From a virus, in IMG/VR virus record IMGVR_UViG_3300025889_012374, positions 1 to 33,161 of that record: a stretch of 33,161 bases of DNA; one strand, written 5' to 3'. The notes below the pieces were generated by a model. It did no database searches. It had not been told where the DNA came from and saw nothing but the letters and a program-made list of their open reading frames with translations. Position numbers and translations under genes: made by a program. Shown here one piece after another: positions 5,123 through 12,329 of this stretch. Position 1 is the stretch's first letter; the number at the start of each line of letters is the position of its first letter.

Positions 5123-6825
5123 ACTATCTTGCTAAAATTTTTATGTTTTATAAATTCAAGTTTTCTTTCAAACTTATTGTCTAGCATTTCCCCTTTGTGA
5201 GAAATAACAAATACATTAGTGTCTTTATCTAAAGTGTCAAGGATTTTAAATAGATTCTCAACACCATCAGCATCTAAAGAAGAATCAAATGTTTCATCTA
5301 GAATTAACAGATTAGTGGCAACAGAGTTTTTCATGCGAGCAACCTGCCTCCAAGTAAATAACAACGCAAGATCTATCCTCTGTTTCTCGCCCTCACTAAA
5401 CGAGGAATAGGAAAAGACGTCTCTGTGTCTTGATCGTATTGTCTCGTTGAACCCCTCATCCAAGTCAAAGTGGACATAGAAGTCGAGGACTTGTAGGTAC
5501 TGATTCGTGAGTTTATTAATAACGGGCAGATATTGTTTGATGATTTTGGTTTTGATACCCGAGTCTTTGAGCAGCTCTGATATAACGTTATTGTATTCCC
5601 GTTCCTCTGCGAGGTCCATTTTCCTCTGCACGATCTCTTCACGAGATCTTCGAAGATCTTCAAGCGTAGATTTTGCGGTTTGCAGACTATCCAAGTCCTG
5701 CCCCCCTTGGGATAGATCACACTGTAGACTTCGAATCCTCGCTTGGGTTCTTTTAATGTCACGCCTGTACACCTCGACATCTTGAAATTTAGATGTTTCT
5801 TCGGACAGAATCTTTTCATGCCATGTCATCTCATCATAGTGTTTTGCTATTTCGAAAGAGAGTTTGAGTTTGGCGTCTTCGATCTGTCCTTTCGACTCGA
5901 AAGTTTCTCTGAACTTTTTACTTTTGATATCAGCGGCGATCTCTTGATCACAGGTGGGACATGTGTCGTTATCCTCATAAAACTTTACGTCCTTATCAAA
6001 CTTCTTAATCTTCTGATCAAACTGAAAATCGAACTTCTCAAATTCGTCAATCTTTTTCTTTGTTGCAAACAGCAACTTTTCTATCTCTCGAAGTCGAGTA
6101 TCGGTATACCCTTCAACGAGTTTCTCTAGGCGGGCCAACTCTGCTTGCTGCTCAGTGAGTTCAGACTCTACTTTATCTTTAGCAGATTCAGAGATTTTTT
6201 CTAGTTCGAAGATATGATCTTCTTGTGTATCTATTTTGGTATTTGTTATATCTAGTTCATGACTATTACTAGTCAACTGGTCTTTTAAAATAGAAATCTT
6301 TTCTCTTAGAATAAGATTCATTTTAGAAAACACATTAATATCTAGTAAGTCTTCTATCACTTCTCTACGAATATGAGTAGGAAGTTGCATAAATGGAATA
6401 AAACTACTGCTACCAAGCACAACTATCTGATGAAAAGATTTGTGATTTAGTTTCAGAATGTTTTGCTCTAAAATTTTCTGATACTCTTTAGCATGACTGT
6501 CTTGATTAATCATAACATCGTCTTGCCAAATTTCAAATTTCGCTGGTTTTAATCCACGAACAATCTTGTATTGTTGTCCTAAAGCATCGAACTCAACCAC
6601 AACAACGCAGTCTTTGTTGTTAATGCTATTAACTAACTGCGGTTTATTTACATTGCGATGTGCTTTACCGAACAAAGCAAAAGACAATGCATCAAGCATA
6701 GTTGATTTGCCGGAACCATTAGAACCAACAATTAATGTTGTGTCTGTTTTTAAAAAATCAATCTCAGTAAATGCGTTTCCTGTACTAAGAAAATTTTTAT
6801 AACGAAGAGTTTTAAATTTAATCAA
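5119..6825 (-). CDS. 46: gp46 recombination endonuclease subunit (Rad50-like)
   Basis: SMC/Rad50-type ATPase that with gp47 resects DNA ends for recombination-dependent replication and helps degrade host DNA. 568 residues (T4: 560). Walker A GSNGSGKST (34-42) is followed by a Q-loop region (FHQIVVLGSSSF, 131-142), a long coiled coil (about 170-410) with a zinc hook CPTC (289-292), the ABC signature SEGEKQR (477-483), Walker B LLILDE (506-511) and ISHKGEMLD near the end. The only suitable start is TTG 6825, one base after the gp47 stop, which implies re-initiation. The product is intact. Confidence 0.98.
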   Translation of the reverse strand: MIKFKTLRYKNFLSTGNAFTEIDFLKTDTTLIVGSNGSGKSTMLDALSFALFGKAHRNVNKPQLVNSINNKDCVVVVEFDALGQQYKIVRGLKPAKFEIWQDDVMINQDSHAKEYQKILEQNILKLNHKSFHQIVVLGSSSFIPFMQLPTHIRREVIEDLLDINVFSKMNLILREKISILKDQLTSNSHELDITNTKIDTQEDHIFELEKISESAKDKVESELTEQQAELARLEKLVEGYTDTRLREIEKLLFATKKKIDEFEKFDFQFDQKIKKFDKDVKFYEDNDTCPTCDQEIAADIKSKKFRETFESKGQIEDAKLKLSFEIAKHYDEMTWHEKILSEETSKFQDVEVYRRDIKRTQARIRSLQCDLSQGGQDLDSLQTAKSTLEDLRRSREEIVQRKMDLAEEREYNNVISELLKDSGIKTKIIKQYLPVINKLTNQYLQVLDFYVHFDLDEGFNETIRSRHRDVFSYSSFSEGEKQRIDLALLFTWRQVARMKNSVATNLLILDETFDSSLDADGVENLFKILDTLDKDTNVFVISHKGEMLDNKFERKLEFIKHKNFSKIV

Positions 6826-6826
6826 G

Positions 6827-7903
6827 TTACACTATTTCCATAGTTTGCGCTTCAATCATAAGACCAAACACAATATTTTTTATTTTCTCTTTATCTAGAT
6901 CTGTGTCAACATTATCGATGTATGACGTTAGTAATTTTTCTGTGGAATCGACTGTTAAGTTATCGTCATCAACTTGAGCACCCGCGAAATCCTGAAAGTT
7001 TTCTGCTATTTGTAAACCGTAGATTTTTTTAGAATTAATTCTATCAATAAATTTTTCAAACTCTTTTGGTTTAGACTTATTAATTACGATAACTTTTACA
7101 AACTTATCGTCTACGTCTCTGACGTCAGCTTGCGCTGAAGAGACTGCCCAAGAAGTTTTTGCTGTGTCGTCCCAATATATTTTTTTGAATATCGTTATAG
7201 GATTTTCAACTGCAGTCAACTCACGAGTTTCTGTATCTAGGATATGGAAATACTTTTTATCATCACAATCTGACCAGAAGAATTCCATCTGACATCCCAA
7301 ATAATGTATGTTATCTTGTTGGGATTTCGTATGGTAATGTCCAGATAATACCATCTCAAATTTTGAGAAGTAATCTCTGTTCATTCCTTCATGCGCCATT
7401 ATACCTGCTTGCATTTCAAATCCAGACAATTCTAAATGAGCAGCACACATATCTGCTTTACATGTGGCAATTACTTGTTTTATTCTATCTTCGTTTTCTG
7501 AATTAATCCATGGGATCAATAGCATTTTCATACTATCGTAAGTTATTACTTCAGGATCTTCAATGATTCGAACTTCAGACATGTAATGCCCCAACAGTTC
7601 TTTCAACGCATTTAGTTTATTGGTGTTTTTATAGTAGACATCGTGATTGCCTGGAATAATATCCATGTGAATATGCATATTCCTAAGAACGTCAAGGAAT
7701 ATCCTGCGATTGTGATTAAGTGCTTTAAAGTTGATCGCAGTTCTATTTTCATAATAATCTCCAAGGTGAAGAATTTTTTTAATATTATGTTTTTCTAGAT
7801 AAGGAAAGAAAACATCACGATAAAACCTCTCTTGATAATCCATAAAGATTTCAGAAGAGTTGCGAACACCGCAATGCGTGTCGTTTAATATTGCTATTTT
7901 CAC
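6827..7903 (-). CDS. 47: gp47 recombination endonuclease subunit (Mre11-like)
   Basis: Calcineurin-like metallo-phosphoesterase, nuclease partner of gp46. 358 residues (T4: 339). All metal-binding motifs are present: NDTHCG (D8, H10), HLGDYYENR (D49), PGNHDVYY (N86, H87), AAHLELSG (H156) and LSGHYHT (H189, H191). The C-terminal region carries the capping and gp46-binding segments. The start is GTG 7903, overlapping the TGA of the small upstream gene by 4 bases (GTGA). The gene sits in the order 55, small gene, 47, 46 seen in marine T4-like phages. Confidence 0.98.
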   Translation of the reverse strand: MKIAILNDTHCGVRNSSEIFMDYQERFYRDVFFPYLEKHNIKKILHLGDYYENRTAINFKALNHNRRIFLDVLRNMHIHMDIIPGNHDVYYKNTNKLNALKELLGHYMSEVRIIEDPEVITYDSMKMLLIPWINSENEDRIKQVIATCKADMCAAHLELSGFEMQAGIMAHEGMNRDYFSKFEMVLSGHYHTKSQQDNIHYLGCQMEFFWSDCDDKKYFHILDTETRELTAVENPITIFKKIYWDDTAKTSWAVSSAQADVRDVDDKFVKVIVINKSKPKEFEKFIDRINSKKIYGLQIAENFQDFAGAQVDDDNLTVDSTEKLLTSYIDNVDTDLDKEKIKNIVFGLMIEAQTMEIV

Positions 7904-8061
7904 CAGTTATGCACCACGTTTGCCATAATAAAAAAACAGGTTAGGAAGTTTACTCCGACGATCACTGTGCGTAGCACTGCCACATAGTCATCATAGGGTT
8001 CAGTCTTATCGTCTGAGAACCCGCCCAGAGCGTACTTCCAAATAGTCCACAATTTGTTCAT
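7900..8061 (-). CDS. 53-aa membrane-type protein between gp55 and gp47
   Basis: A short frame starts at ATG 8061 and ends at TGA 7902-7900. It begins MNKLWTIWKYALGGFSDD, continues through a charged DDKTEPYDDY region and ends in a hydrophobic segment (about 31-50, VIVGVNFLTCFFIMANVV) that could span the membrane. The start overlaps the gp55 stop (ATGA) and the stop overlaps the gp47 GTG (GTGA), which strongly suggests translation. A protein of this pattern is found at this site in marine T4-like cyanophages as far as I recall. Function unknown; a membrane anchor or N-in/C-out small protein is possible. Confidence 0.85.
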   Translation of the reverse strand: MNKLWTIWKYALGGFSDDKTEPYDDYVAVLRTVIVGVNFLTCFFIMANVVHNW

Positions 8062-8642
8062 TGAAGAAACTCAGATAGGTCAGAATCTACGTGAACAGTT
8101 CTTTTCTTGCGTTCTTTCTTACCATACTCAGAATATATTTTATCCATTTCTTTTACTGCGTCAATCCTTAATTTCAATTCTTCTACAAATGCTTGAGTTT
8201 GTTTCGACGCTTCATCATTATCGATTTCGTTTTGAATAATTTGCTCTATGCCATATTCAGAAATATATTTTAATTTAATATCCTGCTGCTTTTTCTCTTT
8301 TTGAATTCTTCTAAGGAAAGCATACCAAGCAATTTGGGTAAAGTATGCAAAAGCATTTGGTTTACCAGTTCTTGTTGCTGTATTAAGATCATAGTTTTCA
8401 ATTGCTTTTAGGCAATTTTCTACAGCGTCCATGACCATTTCTTCTCGGTAAGTGTATCTTACGAAGTTTGCTTTGTGTGACAAACCTTCAGCAATTTTCA
8501 AAAAACATTCCGCAACATAATTAGGGACAATCGGTTTAGATTCTTTTTGTTGTTTAGATTTGTTTGATAACGTCACATACTCGACGACTGCTTCACTAAA
8601 TTTTGCATTGTTAACATAATGCGGTTTGTTTTTTGGTTCCAT
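8058..8642 (-). CDS. 55: gp55 late-transcription sigma factor
   Basis: Divergent sigma70-family factor that directs host RNA polymerase to TATAAATA late promoters, with the gp45 clamp as activator. 194 residues (T4: 185). The start MEPKNKPHYVNNAKFSEAV parallels T4 gp55. The core region includes YTYREEMVMDAVENCLKAIENYD and TGKPNAFAYFTQIAWYAFLRRIQKEKK, matching the region-2-like part of T4 gp55, and the C-terminus (DSDLSEFLQ) has the short hydrophobic/acidic clamp-binding type of end. ATG 8642 is chosen because GAGG lies 6 bases upstream; the longer frame would start at a TTG inside that site. The 116-base gap upstream has a TATAAT (8667-8662) without a good -35. Confidence 0.95.
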   Translation of the reverse strand: MEPKNKPHYVNNAKFSEAVVEYVTLSNKSKQQKESKPIVPNYVAECFLKIAEGLSHKANFVRYTYREEMVMDAVENCLKAIENYDLNTATRTGKPNAFAYFTQIAWYAFLRRIQKEKKQQDIKLKYISEYGIEQIIQNEIDNDEASKQTQAFVEELKLRIDAVKEMDKIYSEYGKKERKKRTVHVDSDLSEFLQ

Positions 8643-8758
8643 AGAGTGCCTCAAATAAAAAATTATACTATAAAAATGTCCAAATAAAAAGGTTGACTAA
8701 GAGAAAGAATTTCATTACAATAAAGCTTAACTCACAGAGAGAATGGAATATATAAATT

Positions 8759-9181
8759 TCAGTGAACTGGAAACTTAATAATATTAGATGTAGAAGCAGA
8801 ATCATCTATAGAATTCATAATAGAGTTTGCTATTTTTTGTAATCCTTCAAGTTGATCAGTACTCCAACGTTTTTGTTTTAGTCTTGCATTATAATGCATA
8901 TCATCAATAGATTGTTTATAATTATATTCTAAAATTTTCGTAGGATTAGAAATTCCTACAACATGATTACTGCTTATCATAATAAAATCTTCATTACTTT
9001 CAATATAATGCATCCAAGGTTTAAAAACATAAAAGTATTCATTTCTTTCTCTGTCATAATTTGTTAATATTTCCATAGCATTTCTAACAATCATTGAATT
9101 AATATCATCCTGAACATATTCAATCACTTCACATAATATTTCTTCTTGACTAGAAAGTTTTAATTGTTTTATGTCATACAT
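8759..9181 (-). CDS. Conserved protein, possible Sm-like fold
   Basis: 140 residues without a firm family. The N-terminal half (IKQLKLSSQEEILCEVIEYVQDD, then MIVRNAMEIL, FYVFKPWMHYIE and the SNHVVGISNPT segment) follows the five-strand order of Sm-like barrels found in phage proteins that begin LxTGEEI. The second half is helical and polar, ending SNIIKFPVH. Sm-like proteins bind RNA or form rings, but no RNA-binding residues can be assigned here. It starts at ATG 9181, overlapping the uvsW stop by one base (TAATG), and lies upstream of gp55. Real gene: confident. Fold: tentative. Confidence 0.75.
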   Translation of the reverse strand: MYDIKQLKLSSQEEILCEVIEYVQDDINSMIVRNAMEILTNYDRERNEYFYVFKPWMHYIESNEDFIMISSNHVVGISNPTKILEYNYKQSIDDMHYNARLKQKRWSTDQLEGLQKIANSIMNSIDDSASTSNIIKFPVH

Positions 9182-10656
9182 TATATTTTTATCTCTGATA
9201 TTTTAAAAGGAAACTTTTCTCTATTATATATTTTAATTCTTTCAGCACTATGTGTTAAAGTAAAATTTGGTTTACCTTTCGATCGCAAATCGTCAGCGAT
9301 ATCATAGAGTCTTGTAGTTCTGCCATCGTCTGCCACCCGTAGTCCTCTACCGATAGACTGAAGTACTCGGATTTGTGATTTGCTGGGAGAAGCAAAAATA
9401 ATATTATGAATGTTACGAATATTGATGCCGGTAGAAAACGTACCAAGAGACGCGAGAACAATTGCGTTTGATTGTTTCTCAACGATTTTTCTAACAGATT
9501 CTCTATCCTCTGTTTTGATTTCACCTGACACATAAAATAATCTTCGTCCATCATTTAATTTATTCTCTATTAAATCTCTTAAAACTTTACCATGTTTTTC
9601 TACCAAATTAAAAAGAACGAGTGTATTACCATCAAGAGACAAAGAAAGATTACGAATAAATCTATTCCTCCCCTCATGAGAAACCAAGAAATCAATTTCT
9701 TCTTGATACGTTGCATTATATAACTGATCTTTTATTTCTTTTGCGTAATGCAATTGTATTATATCTATATCTAATTTTGCTAGTTGATTTTTTTCTTGGA
9801 GTACTGCAGTGCTAGTTGCTCTATAAACTGACCCGAACAAACCTTCTAGAACTAACTGATTAACTTGACTGCCATCAAGTGTGCCTGTAGTTCCAAATCT
9901 ATATTCAGCATTAATTGCCTTGTTCATAATTGAAGAAAGAGATTTTGCTTTGAATCCATGACATTCATCACCAATCACCATACCGAACTGTTCAAACCAT
10001 TTTGGTGACAATTTATAAATTGATTGCCATGTACTAATAACTATTTTTTTATCAGTATCTTTATCTTTTCCTGAATAAATTTTATGACAGTTTTCTTGTG
10101 CGTCATAGTTATAGTCTCGAAAGTCCTTAAACATCTGCTCTACGAGTCCTGTAGTCGGCACCACGATGAGCATTTTATCTGACCCTATATTTTCATACCA
10201 CCTGCAGAGCAAATAAATTATTAATGATTTTCCAGAACCAGTTGGTGAAATAATTACAGATCTTTTATTTTCTAAAGCATGAACGAATGTGTCATACTGA
10301 TAATCTCTGGGTGCAAAAGGAAGTCCTAACATAGAAATCCACATTAGATTCTTCATGTGATTTACCTGGTTTTTCTCACCAGGAGAACCATATGTTGAAT
10401 CTTCAATAGAAAGTTTTAGTCCTCGTTCTAAAGAAAATCTTTTTATTCTAGGAAAAAGACCTGCATTAATTTCGCCGTTCATTCTATTGAGCATATGAAT
10501 TTGCCCATCCCACACTTTTCTTTTATAAGCGGGCATATACTTATACCCAGGAACATAAAAAGAAAATGCATCATACAACTCTTGTACGATTGATTGTTCG
10601 CACTTAGTTATTTGTATCATAGCATGATTTTTTAATTTTAAAGATAGTTCATTCAT
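9181..10656 (-). CDS. uvsW: UvsW helicase (RNA-DNA and recombination)
   Basis: Superfamily 2 helicase that unwinds R-loops and branched DNA and promotes the switch from origin-dependent to recombination-dependent replication. 491 residues (T4: 503). An N-terminal DNA-binding domain (1-110) is followed by RDYQ (117-120), Walker A SPTGSGKS (137-144), DECH (230-233), GTTGTL motif III (255-260) and the second RecA domain with SLGTFSTGINI (403-413) and QSIGRGLR motif VI (433-440). ATG 10656 overlaps the methyltransferase end by 8 bases. No defects seen. Confidence 0.97.
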   Translation of the reverse strand: MNELSLKLKNHAMIQITKCEQSIVQELYDAFSFYVPGYKYMPAYKRKVWDGQIHMLNRMNGEINAGLFPRIKRFSLERGLKLSIEDSTYGSPGEKNQVNHMKNLMWISMLGLPFAPRDYQYDTFVHALENKRSVIISPTGSGKSLIIYLLCRWYENIGSDKMLIVVPTTGLVEQMFKDFRDYNYDAQENCHKIYSGKDKDTDKKIVISTWQSIYKLSPKWFEQFGMVIGDECHGFKAKSLSSIMNKAINAEYRFGTTGTLDGSQVNQLVLEGLFGSVYRATSTAVLQEKNQLAKLDIDIIQLHYAKEIKDQLYNATYQEEIDFLVSHEGRNRFIRNLSLSLDGNTLVLFNLVEKHGKVLRDLIENKLNDGRRLFYVSGEIKTEDRESVRKIVEKQSNAIVLASLGTFSTGINIRNIHNIIFASPSKSQIRVLQSIGRGLRVADDGRTTRLYDIADDLRSKGKPNFTLTHSAERIKIYNREKFPFKISEIKI

Positions 10657-11305
10657 ATCGATACAAGTTTAACGAATCATAATGATACTCATAATCATCA
10701 TCTGCATGAATTTTTTTCAGATTAACGTATGGTCCTTCTAAAATTAATTCTAGATTTGAATCCTTTACAGCTTTTGCTACATCTGGGTGTGACAAATTAT
10801 CAACTATTAGATGCGGAATTTTTAATTTCTTACAGTTTTCTATATCTAGCATTGCCATATCATATGAATGATCTCCGTCTATTAAACAGACATCAAAAGT
10901 GTTTTCTTGGAACAATGATAATAAATTTTTAGAATCGTTTTCGACAAAAGTAAATCTATCAGGATATTTGTTTAGAACTAAATCTATACCAATTATCCCG
11001 CTAATTGATTGTTTCCTTATGTCAACTGAAGTTAGTCTACAACCAAAAAATGATTGCAATATATACGAAGAAGAATATGCAAGACACGTGCCAATTTCTA
11101 ACACATTTTCTGGATATATGAGTTCTTCTACTGAACCGAGAAAAGATTTAATATATGAGTTCGGCGGTAAATGACCCCACCATCTTCCTCGAGAATCTCG
11201 GTTAGAATAATTTTTTTCTCTTGTTAATCTAACTGACTCTATTTCAATAAAATGATCAATATCAAATACAGAATCTAATACTTCTGATTTAAAACCCTGC
11301 TTCAA
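10649..11305 (-). CDS. Class I SAM-dependent methyltransferase (Methyltransf_24 type)
   Basis: 218 residues from TTG 11305. VLEIGTCLAYSSSYI (68-82) is the SAM-binding motif I, LTSVDI (92-97) ends in the acidic ribose-binding residue, and VCLIDGDHSYDMAMLDIENC (139-158) is the LIDGDHSY signature of the Methyltransf_24 family, whose members methylate sugars or small molecules. The HLPPNSYIKSFLGSVEELI stretch before motif I is also typical. The frame is open to TTG 11320, but only TTG 11305 has a Shine-Dalgarno (GAGG, 8 bases upstream). It overlaps uvsY by 17 bases and uvsW by 8. T4 has no equivalent here. The substrate is unknown. Confidence 0.82.
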   Translation of the reverse strand: MKQGFKSEVLDSVFDIDHFIEIESVRLTREKNYSNRDSRGRWWGHLPPNSYIKSFLGSVEELIYPENVLEIGTCLAYSSSYILQSFFGCRLTSVDIRKQSISGIIGIDLVLNKYPDRFTFVENDSKNLLSLFQENTFDVCLIDGDHSYDMAMLDIENCKKLKIPHLIVDNLSHPDVAKAVKDSNLELILEGPYVNLKKIHADDDYEYHYDSLNLYRYE

Positions 11306-11732
11306 ACTTACGAACCTCAATAATATTTTTTATTGTAGAATGTCTCCATTTAAGATTATCAATAATCTCTTTGAGAGTATCTATAACAGTTTTAATGTAT
11401 TCTATTTTTGCTTCGCTGTCTTGTAATTCAGGATCTGCTTCAACATAATGTTCCATTTCACCTTTCAATATTTTTAATCCATTGAAAGGATCTGGTTCCC
11501 AACCAAACTTAACAATCTCTTCATGAGAAAGTTTGCCGTTATAGTACAACCATTTTTGTTTCATTAAATCTTTTTGTCTGAACTCTGCCTGTTTCAATTT
11601 TAATTTGGCATGAGAAAGAAGAGAAAGGTATTTGGCGTGTAATTCTGGCGTTTTTCTAGAAGCAGAATCTAAATCTATGTTGTTAATTTGGCAGTCAGTT
11701 TGCCAGTCTTCAAGTATTTGTTCAAGGTTCAT
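11289..11732 (-). CDS. uvsY: UvsY recombination mediator
   Basis: Mediator that loads UvsX recombinase onto gp32-covered single-stranded DNA. 147 residues (T4: 137). The N-terminus MNLEQILEDWQTDCQIN parallels the T4 start, the middle has QKDLMKQKWLYYNGKLSHEE (compare the lysine-rich YYSG region of T4 UvsY), and the C-terminus RKFEAGF matches the T4 ending RAFEAGK. ATG 11732 lies only 14 bases from a promoter -10 box and lacks a Shine-Dalgarno, so the mRNA may have a very short leader. It is the first gene of the uvsY, methyltransferase, uvsW run. Confidence 0.93.
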   Translation of the reverse strand: MNLEQILEDWQTDCQINNIDLDSASRKTPELHAKYLSLLSHAKLKLKQAEFRQKDLMKQKWLYYNGKLSHEEIVKFGWEPDPFNGLKILKGEMEHYVEADPELQDSEAKIEYIKTVIDTLKEIIDNLKWRHSTIKNIIEVRKFEAGF

Positions 11733-11746
11733 AATTAAATAAAAGT

Positions 11747-11775
11747 ATTATACTAATTTATTTCAAAATAATCAA
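11747..11775 (-). promoter_or_regulatory. Sigma70-type promoter for uvsY
   Basis: The minus strand has TTGATT (11775-11770), a 17-base spacer and TATAAT (11752-11747). The -10 box is perfect and the -35 matches 4/6. The -35 lies inside the last codons of the tail-tube-like gene. The predicted start is about 7 bases before the uvsY ATG. This marks the border between the late virion genes and the early or middle recombination genes. Confidence 0.6.
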
Positions 11776-12256
11776 ATCTAAATGTTATTGGGAATGTTAT
11801 GTATTGTCCGTCGTTTGTTGATGCAAACTCAATGTTTCCTAAAGAAATTGGTAATGCATTTTTGTAATGCAACTCTCGGTTTTTATTGTTTTGACTTGAT
11901 AAGATTATTGCTCTTATATCACAATAAGAAGGAGCAGGTCCACTAGGAGAAACCATTCTACCTGACGTCTGATGCTCATCTTCAACCATTCGTTTCATCC
12001 AGTCATAAACTTCTTCGTATGCTTTCATGTCTTCATCCATAACCAAATCAAATGTTACAGTTCCAAACTCCAACTTGTCGCCAAGGAAAGGAATAGAACC
12101 CATACGTTTATATGGAACTTCAGTTGCCGGAACTTCCATTGCTGGATGTGAAATGGACTGAGCGAAATACTGCAAATGCGGATAGTATTCGCGAGAGATA
12201 ATTACCCTAAACCCTGTAGGTGCAAGGAAATTTATGTTTTCTATTTTTTCGCCCAT
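11753..12256 (-). CDS. gp19-family tail-tube-fold protein
   Basis: 167 residues resembling T4 gp19-family tube proteins (Phage_T4_gp19). FLAPTGFRVIISREYYPHLQYFAQSISHPAMEVP near the start, PFLGDKLEFGTVTFDLVMDEDMKAYEEVYDWMKRMV (73-108 region) and the FPITFRFDYFEIN end give the strand-helix-strand order of tube proteins. It is distinct from the canonical gp19 at 26755 and separated from it by the whole head module, so it is a paralogue. T4 itself has a gp19 paralogue, gp54, that starts the tube on the baseplate; this shorter protein may do something similar, but that is inference. ATG 12256 has no Shine-Dalgarno and lies 5 bases after a TATAAATA late box. Confidence 0.8.
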   Translation of the reverse strand: MGEKIENINFLAPTGFRVIISREYYPHLQYFAQSISHPAMEVPATEVPYKRMGSIPFLGDKLEFGTVTFDLVMDEDMKAYEEVYDWMKRMVEDEHQTSGRMVSPSGPAPSYCDIRAIILSSQNNKNRELHYKNALPISLGNIEFASTNDGQYITFPITFRFDYFEIN

Positions 12257-12261
12257 ACTTC

Positions 12262-12269
12262 TATTTATA
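12262..12269 (-). promoter_or_regulatory. T4-type late promoter (TATAAATA) before the tube-like gene
   Basis: Exact TATAAATA on the minus strand in the short gap between the gp23 terminator and the tube-like gene. Only five bases separate it from the ATG, so a transcript started about 6 bases downstream would be almost leaderless. Confidence 0.7.
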
Positions 12270-12281
12270 CAATTCTAAGAT

Positions 12282-12306
12282 AAAAAAAGGGGGACCGAAG
12301 TCCCCC
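12282..12306 (-). terminator. Rho-independent terminator after gp23
   Basis: The minus strand forms a 7-bp GC-rich stem GGGGGAC/GTCCCCC closed by a stable TTCG loop, followed directly by seven T residues. It lies 24 bases after the gp23 stop and before the late promoter of the next gene, so it ends the abundant gp23 message. Confidence 0.92.
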
Positions 12307-12329
12307 CCATAAAAACATTATTGTTTTTA

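Noticed and set aside
8643-8758. Sigma70 promoter for gp55 in the 116-base gap
   Set aside because: There is a TATAAT at 8667-8662 but no acceptable -35 at 16-18 bases; TTGGACA is only about 10 bases away. Not called.
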